The notes under the pieces: generated by a model
Databases searched by the model: none
What the model was told of the DNA's origin: nothing
Seen by the model: the letters and a program-made list of their open reading frames with translations, nothing else
Origin: Cenococcum geophilum 1.58
Lineage: Eukaryota; Ascomycota; Dothideomycetes; Gloniales; Gloniaceae
Reading direction: 5' to 3'
Assembly (NCBI GenBank): GCA_001692895.1
Contig: KV748191.1
Location: 1,798,001 to 1,862,000 of the forward strand
DNA length: 64,000 nucleotides
Position numbers and translations under genes: made by a program
Shown here: piece by piece, positions 37,540 to 48,300 of the stretch
Numbering within the stretch: the stretch's first letter is position 1
How the letters are laid out: every line of letters starts with the position of its first letter

Positions 37540-38397
37540 TCTAGGATTATAAAGACTATATACTATAGGTATATGCCTCTAGTATATAACCGGCGACTAT
37601 TTAAGGGGCGTTTAGGGGTTGTTCTAAGGGCAACCTAAAATGTTTATAATAATATCCCTTATATACTAATCCCTATTATATATAGGAAAGGCATCTTAAA
37701 TCTATTTGTTTTGTAGGTGTAATTAAGTAAGAAGATATCTAGATTCTTTTAAAAAATACTTAAGAGACTCTAGATAAGTAAAGAATAAGTATTTAATATA
37801 ATTGTAATCGTCTTGCTTATATGTAAAGTAGTATTTTAATTTAAGATTGCTGCCTCTATGCTTATTAAAAGCCTTAAGTAATACTTGTATAGAGGAAAGC
37901 CCACTAAGCAGCTTTTTCTTATTTACTTAACGTTTATTATAGATATCCTAGAGGCAAATTATAGTGTCCTTCTTAAGTAGATTTGTAAGTATTTTGCTTA
38001 GATTAATACTACTAGCCAATATATTAGTAATTGTCTTCTTTATTTCCTTAGAACGCTATTAGTAATATAGTAGAGCTCCAGCGTAGGCGAACGCCTAGTA
38101 ATTATAGATAGGATCTTATACTTCTACCTGCCACCCAATTACTATACGAGTAAGTGTAAGTTTAAAAGGGTAGCCGGTTATATAAGAGCTAGTTTAGCGC
38201 TTCTTAGAGGCCTTATTATAGTCGTTTCCTTTAGCATACCGAAGCCATATCTTGCGCACAGTTGGTGGCACCTGCTTGTCAGTTTTTAAACGGAAAGTTA
38301 ATACCGCATAGCCCTGCCCTTTAGCGAACTTATGAACATTATTAAGAGCAAGCCTTGCAGAGTCGTACAGCTTTAATGGGGGTGGGTTGAGAGCCAT
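37540..38397 (-). pseudogene. Mutator-like (MULE, Hop-type) transposase, N-terminal half
   Basis: Minus-strand gene starting at the ATG at 38397-38395. The first 67 codons are open (MALNPPPLKLYDSARLALNN...). A FAR1/WRKY-GCM1-type DNA-binding segment follows: AKGQGYAVLTFRLKTDKQ, IWLRYAKGNDYN, then SSYITGYPFKL and, after a TAA, DPIYNYEAF where DPxHNHEP is usual. The start of the MULE transposase core at about 37690-37760 reads NYTYKTNRFKMPFLYIIGI, equivalent to DCTYKTNRFKMPLL, so the catalytic Asp reads Asn. The gene breaks at the insertion site of Gypsy A; I do not recognise its C-terminal half beyond 15361. MULEs make 8-11 bp target duplications. Confidence 0.75.
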
Positions 38398-38610
38398 GGT
38401 AGGTATGAGGAAAGGTAGGGTAAATGCGAGGTGTTGTTTTGGGTATAGGCGCGCATTGGTTACGTACTAATGTAGATATAAACAAGTCAAATACACGTGA
38501 TATTTTAACCTAAGGTGGAAGGATCTAAGCTTGTTTAGGTAGGGGGTATATATATATTAATTGGGGGGTGTACGCGTATTATTTAGGGGGTGTATAATTA
38601 TTGCTTCCTA
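38398..38610. other. Upstream region of the MULE gene; no gene seen
   Basis: This is a non-coding stretch between the MULE start codon and the truncated LINE. It holds two similar words, gggggtatatatatatt (38551) and gggggtgtataattatt (38586). It may hold the MULE terminal inverted repeat, but with the other end missing this cannot be tested here. Confidence 0.4.
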
Positions 38611-39915
38611 AGATATATAAGGATATCTAGGTAAATAGGGTGCTAAAGGTTAAACCGTATATATACCTACCGTAGGTAGCTAAGCCTAATGTAGTAATAT
38701 ATAAGGACGAAGAATATACTTAAGCTATTATTAAAGACTATAAGCTAGGGCAGGTTAATATATACATTAATACATTAGTGCGTAATAGTAGGGCAGGAGT
38801 TGGCGTATATGCTATACTATTTAAAATAACGCTTTTAAAAATGGTAGCGAGCTCTAATTAAGCCGACGCCCACCTTATAGAGCTTTTAGCAATTAGTAAG
38901 GTGGCTAACTAGCTATAGAACCCTATATATACAGCTATTAACTAAGTAGGTTTTCTAATACCTACTTTTAGTATAAAAATATTCTCTAACTTATAATTAG
39001 CGTTACTATTAATATAGAGCTAGAGGGCTAGAGCCTACTAAGAAATAGTTACAGAAATCTTAAAGAAGCTTTAGCTAAACAATATTACGCTATATTAGAT
39101 TTTAGGCCACTTAGGATTTATAAAAAATAAAAAGGCTAATAAGCTTACTAAAGTAGCGACAAAACTAGAGAGCGAGGAGCTACTATAGAGAGACGGCCTC
39201 CTATAATACCTTATAACGTAAGCCTTTAAAAAAGCTAAGATAATATTAGGACCGCTTTTAGCGGGAAAATCTAATATAGGCAAGTTTATAAGAAAAATCG
39301 ACGCAGTACTCTACTTTAGAAAGGCTGTAGGATTATACTAGCAGCTAAGCAGCGTTAAAGCCGCTATTTTTATGCAGCTATAGACCGGTAAGTTATTTCT
39401 AAAGGAATATCTCCACAAAATTAACGTATTAGAGACGGCGTTTTGCGACTACGAGCTTATAGAATTAATATAGCACTTCCTCTTCTCTTATAGGAGGTAG
39501 GTATAGTAGAGGATTAAACTAAGAAAGTAGTATAGAGATTAATTTAGCGATTTATTATATATATTAGGAGGATATTTACGCAGATAAGAAAAAGGCAGGA
39601 ATATTAACGGCCTAATTAAGCGCTAGAAGCCAGATATTAGCGTAGTTAAAGCTATAATTAAATTTATAAAGGAGACCGGACGTTTATACTTAAGTATATA
39701 AGATATAGAAAGTATAGAAGCTAATATTAATAAGTAAAGACTTTTATAAATTCCTTCTCTAATTATCTAACTAAATATACCGCGAGCCTTCTCTATATGT
39801 GCCTTTACTAGTGCGTTCCCAACGGATATAAGGCGTTGATAACTACTTACCTAGGCTCGCCTCTAAACTCTAACTTTCTTCCTATAGTAACACATTTCCT
39901 TCCTTACCTTAGAAG

Positions 39916-40003
39916 CTCAGACTAAGAAATCGATTGCGGATATAGGAATATCCGCACCGTCCGCTAAGCTGATTTAGGACGGTAATCGTTTTCTTAGTCT
40001 GAG
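39916..40003. repeat. E2 left-end hairpin
   Basis: The arm ctcagactaagaaatcgatt (39916-39935) pairs with aatcgttttcttagtctgag (39984-40003). Its loop contains a second perfect hairpin, gcggatat/atatccgc, and a ccgtcc/ggacgg pair. Confidence 0.88.
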
Positions 40004-40284
40004 GGCCTTTGGCGAGATTTATAGAAAACCTAAACATGGTTTATATAAGAAGACCTTATTAACTTTAACAAAATTAACCTACCCTCCCACAATACCTGTT
40101 AATATAAAAATTATACCAAATTATAGAGAAAAGCCTACTCTATAAAGCTATGAGATCTTTAGCTCCTTATACGCGCGCGACGTTAAGAGGAATTCGTCGC
40201 CGTAGAGGCCCTAATTCTACCTCTGCACCGCCGAGCCGCGCAGTAAACACCAACGCTGAACGCTTACGCCTACGCCGCCAGCCC

Positions 40285-40830
40285 TCTGCGTAGAGCTTTG
40301 CGAGAGCTCTGCGGAACGAAGCTCAGGGGGAGACCTGCACGGAGCTCTGCACAAAGCTCTGCACGAAGCTCCGCACGAGGCTCCGCACGAAGCTCTACTC
40401 GAAGCTCTGCTCGAAGCTCTGCTCGAAGCTCTGCTCGAAGCTCTGCTCAAAGCTCTGTTCGAAGCCCTATATAGAGCTCCAAAGCTCTACTAACACGCAG
40501 CGCTAATATACTAGGAAGGTTCTACAATTGCCCGTACGAACGCCCGTACGANCGCCCATACAATCGTCTCTANAAACGTCTCTGCAATTAATCGCCCGTA
40601 CGAACGTCTGCACGTCTGCACAGTTACACGTCTGTACGCCTGCACGTGGCTCTGCACGAAGCTCTGCACGAAGCTTTGCACGAAGCTCTGCACGAAGCTC
40701 TGTACGAAGCTCTGCTAAGGTTCTGCACGAAGCTCTACACGAAGCTCTGCACGAAGCCCTGTATTAAGCTCTACACGAAGCTCTACTAAGGCTCTGCACG
40801 AGGCTCTGCACGAGGCTCTGCCCCCTAGTA
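40285..40830. repeat. 12-bp minisatellite inside E2 (GCTCTGCACGAA)
   Basis: Tandem 12-bp units, gctctgcacgaa and variants (gctctgctcgaa, gctctacacgaa), occur in two blocks, about 40285-40480 and 40645-40830. Between them lies a degenerate section of cgtctgcac/cgcccgtacgaa units that includes ambiguous bases at 40551 and 40573. Being a multiple of three, the array opens frames on both strands (Ser/Ala/Arg-rich); I regard these as artefacts. It is the reverse-complement unit of the array at 2097-2440. Confidence 0.88.
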
Positions 40831-41206
40831 GTAGCAGAGACACTCCGGGCCAAGGGAGGATATTTTTAAGGAAGGACCCAACTATAGCACCTACTAGGTG
40901 TTGTAATAGCTTTAAGTAGTAGATATCTATATATCTGTATAGTTTTATCTATATTAGTAGACTATTTAATAAGATATAATATAAGCTTACGCTTTTAACA
41001 ACGCGTTTTTTAACTTTAACGAAATTAATATTAGGACTAAGTAATAGCCGTATAATAAAATTAATACCATTTAGAAGCCCTAAGTCTTAAAAAAAATGTA
41101 ACTACGGGGTTTAATAATAACGCGTTATGTGAATAAATAAATTAGATATCCGCAATATCCGTTTTACGGATTTTGCTTACGGTTTTAACAAATCTCGCCA
41201 AAGGCT

Positions 41207-41278
41207 CTCAGACGTGATTTTGCAATTCGGAAGACGGCGTAGGTTATTCCGACGCTAGCTAAAAAAATCACGTCTGAG
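41207..41278. repeat. E2 right-end hairpin
   Basis: The arm ctcagacgtgatttt (41207-41221) pairs perfectly with aaaatcacgtctgag (41264-41278). The loop includes a smaller cggaa/ttccg stem. Confidence 0.88.
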
Positions 41279-41463
41279 CTCGCTGAGGTAATTTCCTTCC
41301 TCTATTTCCTTAGTTAAGTATAGTATTAGGTAATGGATATATAGTTCTTATAGTTGGCTTCTAAACTAGAGCATGCATATTAATGGCAGGAAGTATTTAG
41401 TTAGCGCTCTATAACGGCCCATACCCTAGATGGTGCATGGCTATAATAGAATATACATACATA

Positions 41464-42035
41464 CATACATACGTCAGGATGTCGGATACTTCAGCTATAT
41501 AAAATTCGCGTGCCGCTAAACCAATTTTAGGCAGGACAAAGGTCTTAAGCCTTGACGCAATATGCGTAATCCGGCTGCAGAGACCAACTCATACCTTAAT
41601 ATCCCGGAAGCCTTCTTATCGAGGCTTGTATCGAGAACGCCTTGTTTGTTCAGTTTATCAAACACTAATTTGCCTTGCTACCTCTGCAGCATTCGAGTCT
41701 GCCTTGTGCGCGGCTCATGGCATAGAGCTCACGCTATTATGGGTTGCAAGCTCCACGAAACGCGAATTAGTAAGGCGAAAATCAGCCTAGAGACAAAGTG
41801 AGGCCTGCAAGTATCCTGCCGTCCTTTCTCGATGCGGGAATATTTGATTTTTTGATAGCACACAGCCTGTGCGCCTTATCACAGTCAGTCACCGCTCAAT
41901 GCGCCCACCGGGACGAACCGCCTATGGGCAGTTCAATAAAAACGCGCTCCAGCCAGCTATTAAGAAGGGAAGTATTTGTGTTCTATCTGCTGTCCTCCCC
42001 CTACAATCCATTCTTTGCTCCATTTGCTCCAAATA
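41464..42035 (+). promoter_or_regulatory. Upstream region of the membrane-protein gene
   Basis: Non-RIPed, roughly balanced base composition begins right after the LINE tail. A TATA-like word, ctatataaaa, occurs at about 41495-41504, but about 530 bp from the chosen start codon. Open frames here (41562-41801, 41798-42253) overlap one another and the gene and show no recognisable domain, so I do not call them genes. The promoter assignment is positional inference only. Confidence 0.3.
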
Positions 42036-43493
42036 ATGCCACTTCGGCACCTGAAACGCTGGAATGTTTTCTTAGCTATCTTCGCGATAATCCCTCCTGC
42101 CGCTTCTTTCAACCGAGATTTATGCCTGAGAATTGTCAGATCGCGGCTTGCCAGTGGCAGCTTGTCACCAGACGACGAAGTCTTCAACCGAGGCAAAGAC
42201 GGGTTACCACTGTCCTCCTGGAGCGACCCGGTCTTGACCTTTCGTGGCTGTGAGGAGCTTTGCGGAGGGGGAATACGATGGTATACAGATAGTGGTCCAA
42301 GACTCAATACGTGGGTCATTCCAGTACTCATCTTAATCAGCAACATGGACGTCTCGCCGATCGATAAGAGGAAATATCAGACAATACTACACCTGCTTGG
42401 TGACCCAATCAACTCGCTATGGTCATTACTCACAAAAATCGAAGTTTGGAGTCGCTTGCATCATACTGCCGCTCAATATCGGAAACCATCTAACACGGTT
42501 AACGTCGGCGAGGCCAAGGTAATGGGCACGCTTCTAGGTGCAATGGAAGAGCTCAGTGTGCCAGCGAAGGATCCAATAGCAGTGTATCTGCAGCTATTTC
42601 GCGGCTGGGATACTAAGAGGATGTCCTCAACACAACTGATGGATGTCATGTTTGATACCGCCCGCAAGCTGGCTGATAGTCGAACTGATGACATATTGCG
42701 GACCTGTCTCGCCGTCATCCTCTATTTCTGGCAGGTTATCTCCGCCTTTATCGGCATCCTAGGCGGCGGGGACTCCAGCCCTCCAGCTGGCAGAATCGCC
42801 ACGGCAATATTCATGACCTGGATCATCCCAATCGTACTTCTCAGCAACGTCGTCGGAGGCTTTGTTTCCCGCCGCTCCTGTTTCCAAATCATACAAGATT
42901 TCGCCAGTAAGATTCCTAGGAAGGGAGAAGACCATGTGGCGCAGGGATATGTTCAAGATATCGCTCCGATATTTGGGTATGTGGACAAAGAGGACTATTT
43001 CGTGGCGCAGGCGTGGAACGGTGCGATATATACCTACCGCCCGCACAAACAGCTCTTCCAAAGCTCCAGCCGTAATCTGGGAAGCAGCGCTTTCCCGCTT
43101 GTGCTTGCCGCCTTGCCTGTTATTATCTCTGCGGTCACCTCATATGTAATCACACATTACAGTCCTCCGCGCGGCTTGGGGTGTCGCGGTGTTCTTATAC
43201 TGGTGTTCATCTCCGCATATGTCGCCAGCGCCCTCCTTACTTGGTGCTTTTCCCGTTTGTTGAAACCCAAGTGGCATTGGCATTGGACTCTGGCAAAGGA
43301 CGCTGCCATTGCGATTCCAGGAATCCTATTCATATTTGTTTCCAGCGCAGGCCTTTTCGGTTCTTGCCGATGTGCCAGCACGCGCATGTTACTGGGAGAA
43401 AGAGCATACGTCCTGCTGAACAATAATCCCTTCTTGGAGCGCAACAACAAAACGTTGTATCTGACCGTCTTTGCTGTGTGTCTCGTGCTTTAG
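42036..43493 (+). CDS. Fungal multi-pass membrane protein, function unknown
   Basis: This is the one long open frame with normal codon use, 485 codons from the ATG at 42036. I chose this Met because MPLRHLKRWNVFLAIFAIIP with PAASF looks like a signal peptide (Arg/Lys then hydrophobic core, cleavage after an Ala). The frame stays open upstream to an ATG at 41976. Further hydrophobic segments are near TWVIPVLILIS, TCLAVILYFWQVISAFIGIL, IATAIFMTWIIPIVLLSNVV, FPLVLAALPVIISAVTSYVI, GVLILVFISAYVASALLTWC, DAAIAIPGILFIFVSSAGLF and the C-terminus. A cytosolic or lumenal block contains LHLLGDPINSLWSLLTKIEV, and EAKVMGTLLGAMEEL follows. It resembles an expanded group of uncharacterised ascomycete membrane proteins that I know only by pattern. 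No enzyme motif is seen. LINEs flank it on both sides. It may lack its last 27 residues (see 43491-43577). Confidence 0.75.
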   Translation: MPLRHLKRWNVFLAIFAIIPPAASFNRDLCLRIVRSRLASGSLSPDDEVFNRGKDGLPLSSWSDPVLTFRGCEELCGGGIRWYTDSGPRLNTWVIPVLILISNMDVSPIDKRKYQTILHLLGDPINSLWSLLTKIEVWSRLHHTAAQYRKPSNTVNVGEAKVMGTLLGAMEELSVPAKDPIAVYLQLFRGWDTKRMSSTQLMDVMFDTARKLADSRTDDILRTCLAVILYFWQVISAFIGILGGGDSSPPAGRIATAIFMTWIIPIVLLSNVVGGFVSRRSCFQIIQDFASKIPRKGEDHVAQGYVQDIAPIFGYVDKEDYFVAQAWNGAIYTYRPHKQLFQSSSRNLGSSAFPLVLAALPVIISAVTSYVITHYSPPRGLGCRGVLILVFISAYVASALLTWCFSRLLKPKWHWHWTLAKDAAIAIPGILFIFVSSAGLFGSCRCASTRMLLGERAYVLLNNNPFLERNNKTLYLTVFAVCLVL

Positions 43494-43577
43494 GTCGCGG
43501 TCTTCTTGTTTATGGTGTGGCTCGGGAGGCATGGTTTGAGGCTAATGAGGTGGTCAGAGGAGGAGAGGAGTGGGTAG
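43491..43577 (+). other. Readthrough extension of the membrane protein behind a TAG
   Basis: After the stop TAG at 43491-43493 the same frame runs on for 27 codons to a second TAG at 43575. It encodes VAVFLFMVWLGRHGLRLMRW and a short acidic/basic tail, which completes a last hydrophobic helix with the preceding TVFAVCLVL. CAG to TAG is a C-to-T change in a CpA context, the type RIP makes. The shorter protein may nevertheless be the real one. Confidence 0.45.
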
Positions 43578-43853
43578 AGATGGAACGACGGCGAGCTGCA
43601 ATATACACGTATATGTGACGAAAACTAACAGCAGCATACTAAGCAGGGCTGTATTGTATAGCCTGTCAAGTATTATAACGTGCGGTGGATGATAGAAGGC
43701 AAGTAGGAGGATTATAAATGTATGGTATTTAAGAAGCCTGCGGCAAACTAAGTCTGCTAGCAGACGCTAAGACGACACTTGCTGAGAGCTCGCGGGAGCT
43801 AGTAGGGAGGGTGGCCGAGCCGCACCGACCAGACCCTTGTGAAGGTCTACGAG
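43578..43853. other. Intergenic stretch up to LINE copy 2
   Basis: About 280 bp of normal composition with no frame, RNA gene or repeat that I can support. The last 12 bases, aaggtctacgag (43842-43853), are the 5' target duplication of LINE copy 2. Confidence 0.5.
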
Positions 43854-44229
43854 GGGACTGAACTTTTGAAAGAGGAGGATATTCATCTCGGATATTCTTT
43901 TAATTGAATCCTGGTCTTTTATTTAGCTAGTTCCCGCTATAAGGCGGCCCCTGCGGCCCACTAAACGAAGCCCTGGAGCCCTGATGGCTGCTTTGACCCC
44001 TAAACGCGTATTAGCAACACTACCTCTAGAACTACTAACAGCTCCACTAAGACGTGTAAAGAAACTAAGCGCGAAGGTGTAAGAGGCCCAGTAGTCGCTA
44101 AGGACATAATCCTAAAGATTAGTATAGTTTAAATAGTAGATAACCGCACTATAAACTAGACTATAAGCTACACAGCATATACTGCCCCTATTCCCTATAG
44201 TAAGAGCCTCTACTTTACCTAAATGTAAA

Positions 44230-45306
44230 GGAGGAGGTATTAATTATAATAAATTTTATTAACTTATTAAAAGCCTTAAAGAAACTATAGTATAGTAGAG
44301 CAATATTATTATAAACCAGAATAGTATTATTAAGAGTATTAGAAATGACCTAGTAGATATTAAATTGGAATAGTAAAGCCTTAAAAAGCAAAACGCCGAA
44401 CTTTAAAAGGCTATCTGGTCCTTGCAAGCGTAACTAAATACTCCCTTAGCTCTAATATAATTATAGGCGTTAGTAGCGGCTAGTGGAGGTATAGTAGGGG
44501 TAGAGGTAACTTAGCTATAAATAACAAACGCTAGGAACTCTAAAGAACCCAATTAGTAGCTAGTAATAGACGTTAGCTAAACGGGTAAGGAGATAATAGA
44601 GAAGGTAGCTACTACTAAAGTAGTAAAGTAAACTATTGTATAAGGTATAAAGGATATAGATAGGCTTACGGGAGCTATACTTAAGGACTTCCGTGTATAG
44701 CGAATAAGAGACAGCGCGAGCATTATTAGATTTTTGGTAGAAAAAGATAAAGAAGCTATATTTAGGTAGACGACTGCCTAATGGCTTAAACTATATATCC
44801 CTAGGGCGAGGCTTATCGGACCTAAGTGGTATATAGTTAAGGCGGACTGGGTTAAAGTACCTTTAGCGATAGATATTAATAGTAGAAAAGTAAGTAAGTT
44901 AGCTATGGAGCGCTTTGGGGTAGAGAATAGGGTAGAGGTATATATAATAAGATAGCTTGGATAACTAAGGCCGCGCGGCTAGTATGCGTTGGTAATTATT
45001 AAAGTGGTAATAAAAGAGGATATAGAGAAGCTGCTTATGTCGGATAACATGTTATTTAGGGGAGGTGTGATTATTATATCGCCATTTAAGGAACGACGTA
45101 CCCTTATAGCATACTATAAATATAGAAGGTTTAGATATAGGGCTAGAGACTATACGCGACCTAACACGTGCGAAATATATAGGCGGGAAGGCTATCTCTA
45201 GTGTGAGACGGTTAATCTATACTATGTAAACTGTTAGGGTTTTTACTAAGCCTTATACCGTGAATGCCTAGTATATAGGAAAGAAATGGATAGGATTTTT
45301 GTATAA
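44230..45306 (+). pseudogene. LINE copy 2 ORF1, Gag-like RNA-binding protein
   Basis: Stop-riddled frame. The middle part is readable: IIRFLVEKDKEAIFR, LYIPRARLIGPKWYIVKADW and VKVPLAIDINSRKVSKLAME. From 44989 an open stretch covers the C-terminal knuckles: YYKYRRFRYRARDYTRP, then CEIYRREGYL and YYVNC*GFY. These fit successive CX2CX4HX4C knuckles with Cys and His changed to Tyr. Such ORF1 proteins bind LINE RNA. The start codon is not certain. Confidence 0.75.
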
Positions 45307-45339
45307 TAGCATTATAAATAAAGAACTCTAGATCCTTTA

Positions 45340-48300
45340 GGCGAATATAAAGAAGTATAGGGAAGCGTAGTATGCGTTATATAATAATGAAGCGCTAGTA
45401 AACTTCTACTTTATTTTAGGCCAGGAGCCTTACTACTTTCTCTTAGATGGGGAAGTAGTGCTAGCCGGCTTAAACCCCTAGTAGATAAGGTTTGTCCTAA
45501 TGGGTAGGCAGTAACAGTATTTTCTAGTTAGGTTATATATCTGGGCGTCTAGAGAGCTGGCAGCTATACAGCTATAGGTAGATTTAGTAGATATTACGGC
45601 GGTAGTGGCGTATATCGGCTAAAGGAGACTTATAATTGTGTCGGTATATATTTTAAATAGATGTTTAAGGAGAACTAAGGAAGAGAACCTAGAGGAGCTC
45701 TTTAGTAGGCTGGAGATGATTAATAGTCTAATCTAGGGTAAATTATTGCGCGACCTATATACCGAGGTAGTAATTATAGGCGACTTTAATCGGCATAATC
45801 CGCTATAGGGAGGAAGTTATATTAGTACTATATTAACGTAGGAAGAAAGCGCGCTAATTATTAACTTTATAGTAGACCGGTTACTCCAGAGCCTGCTTCT
45901 AGTAGGAGTACTTATATTTAAGAATAACGCGGGGCGGATATTAACAATTAACCTTATACTTATAACCCTGGGCCTAGCGAGTGAACTAGTAAAGTGCGCT
46001 ATCTAGGAATATAAGTACGGGTCAAACTATAGAGCTATTTATACTAGCTTCTGGGTTAATATAGATACGTAGGAGAGCTAAAAGAGGCTGCTTATTAAGA
46101 ATGCAAACTGGGACAAGATTTGAAAAGATATAAAGCGATAGAAAGAGATGGGATTCCCTATAGAAGATATGGATAAAATAGTTAACTACCTTAATAGGTA
46201 GGTTAATAAAGCCCTTAAAGTATACTGCTAGCGGGCCAAGCCATTATTATATATAAAAAGATGGTGGAACGAAGACCTTATAATGCTGAGGAAGTTATAT
46301 ATATACTAGAGGAATAGGAATAGTATAATATGGAGATAAGGAAGGGATAACCCTAAACTATGTAATGTTGTAGTAAGAGTAAAGAAGCTCTTTTATAGAA
46401 CTATTCGGCGATATAGGAAGCTCTATTAAGACGAATTCCTCAGTAATAGTGATAATATATAGAAAGTGTTGAAATACCTTGATCCGTAGGCTATATCCAC
46501 ATTTGCTAGAATACCGCTAATTAAGAAGGCTAGAGGATAGGGAGAGGTTATTATAGAGAACTATAATATTATAAGAGAACTACTCTAGGTATTTTTTCTA
46601 GTTCTACCGCCGTGTAAATAAGAGGAGGATATTATAGCTAGCTACAACTAATTGCTGTAGGAGCCTATCGCTAAATATGAGGTTAAAGCAGCTGTGTTTA
46701 GGGCTAGCCTAAATAAGGCTCCTGGAAGGGACGGCCTACTAGCTAGGGTGTGGTAAGAGTTATGGCCCGTACTAAGTAGTGAAATTACCACTTTCTTTAC
46801 TAAATTACTTAAGATAGGGAAAGTACTATAGGAATAGAAGGTAGTAAAGATTATACTGCTATAGAAGCTGAAGCGGGGGGACTATATAGTAGTAAATAAC
46901 TATAGGCCGATCTCTCTCCTCCTAATGCTAGGAAAAGCACTTAAATTGCTAGTAGCGGAGAGGATAGTATACCTAGTAGAGGAATATAGTCTATTACCTA
47001 AGATATACTTTAGAGCTAGGAAGTAAAGGTTAATAATATATGCGCTATTATATCTCTATAAGGACGTATTTAGAGTATAAAGAGGAAAGAAGACGCTGTC
47101 TTTAGTATTATTTAATATTAAGGGTGCGTATAATAATGTAGCTATAGAGCCGGAAATTAGGAGACTATAGCAGCGTTAGATACCTTAGACGATTATACAA
47201 TAGGTATAGGACTTCTGTATAAACCGTTAAGCCTATATCCTAGTTAATAAATACATATTAGAGGTATAGGCGCTCCCGTAGGCGGGCCTTCCGTAGGAAT
47301 TAGCACTAGCCCTAATACTCTTTCTATTCTTTAACGCGGATCTTATATAAAGCGTACCTAAAAATAGCAGCTCTATGGCCTTTATTAACGACTACTTAGT
47401 ATAGGTTATAGGCCCTACGGCAGAGGAAAACACGTAGATTATTTAGGGCGAGATTATACCGATGCTTAAGAAATGGGAGAGGATTAGTAGAGCTTAATTT
47501 AAAGCGAAGAAAACGTTATTTATCTACTTTACTAGATATAAAGAAGCGGGTAGGGATGCTACTACGCCGCTCTAATTTAAAGGAAAAGGAATCCCCCTAA
47601 TATAGGAAGTTAAAATCCTTAGGGTAATTCTTGATAAGGAGCTATAGTTTAAGGTATATCTAGCGGATAAGGCAGGCAAGGCCACTAAGGTGGCGCTAGC
47701 GTTGCGTAGATTAAAGGGACTGCAGTTTAAGAGCGTTAAGCAGCTAGCTAAGAGCTTAGTCCTACTAGTAGTAGACTATACGTTGCTAATATAGTACCTG
47801 CTTACAATATAAGAATTAATGCAGCTTCTTTAGTAGGCGCAGAGGATTACGGTATAAGCTATTATTAGGGGGTTCTATACCGTTGCTCTGCTAATAGTAG
47901 AGGTAAAAGCTGGCTTACTCCCTCTTAAGTAAAGGCTATATAACTAGGCCATCGCGTTCTAGGTGTTAATTTATAAACTAGGTAAATTACACCCTTATTA
48001 GATAATTTAAAGATAGAGGCTCTGTAGATGGCACTAATTGCCGCTCTAAAGGATAGTAGAGATATATAAGGATGTCTAGGTGAATGGGGTGCTAGAGGTT
48101 AAACCGTATGCATACCCGCCGTAGGTGGCTAAGCCTAATGTAGTAATATGTAAGGACGAAGAGCATGCTTAAGCTGTTATTAAAGACTATAAGCTAGGGC
48201 AGGTTAATATATACGTTAATATATTGGTGCGTAATGGTAGGGTAGGAGTTAGTATATATACTATGCTATCTAAAGCAACACTCTTAAAAATAGTAGTAAG

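Larger units (their letters stand above)
39904..41291. mobile_element. E2: foldback element with hairpin ends carrying a minisatellite
   Basis: A 1388-bp insertion in the LINE 3' region has a perfect 9-bp (possibly 10-bp) target duplication tttccttcc (39895-39903 and 41292-41300). The ends are imperfect inverted repeats: ttaccttagaagctcagac on the left against ttacctcagcgagctcagac from the right. Inside these each end folds back on itself (39916-40003 and 41207-41278). An inner inverted pair then joins both sides: ggcctttggcgagattt (40004-40020) and aaatctcgccaaaggct (41190-41206). There is no transposase frame. The 9-bp duplication suggests a Mutator-type enzyme; that is inference. Confidence 0.85.
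38611..41463 (+). mobile_element. LINE copy 1, 5'-truncated, split by E2
   Basis: From 38611 the sequence aligns with the 3' quarter of LINE copies 2 and 3 (compare 48059 onward). It covers the RNase H domain (VNIYINTLVRNSRAGVGVYA at about 38754-38813, with Asn for the first catalytic Asp) and the C-terminal region. It ends in a 3' tail of catacatacatacatac (41457-41475). The 3' non-coding part is cut at 39903 by E2 and resumes at 41292. 5' truncation is usual for target-primed reverse transcription. No clear target duplication is visible. Confidence 0.85.

Noticed and set aside
40217-40767. Ser/Ala/Arg- and Val/Gln-rich frames on both strands inside E2.
   Set aside because: Same 12-bp array read in different frames; contains ambiguous bases and no domain.
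41798-43450. Several 80-150 codon frames on both strands overlapping the membrane-protein gene.
   Set aside because: Antisense or out-of-frame shadows of the 42036-43493 gene, with no domain character of their own.
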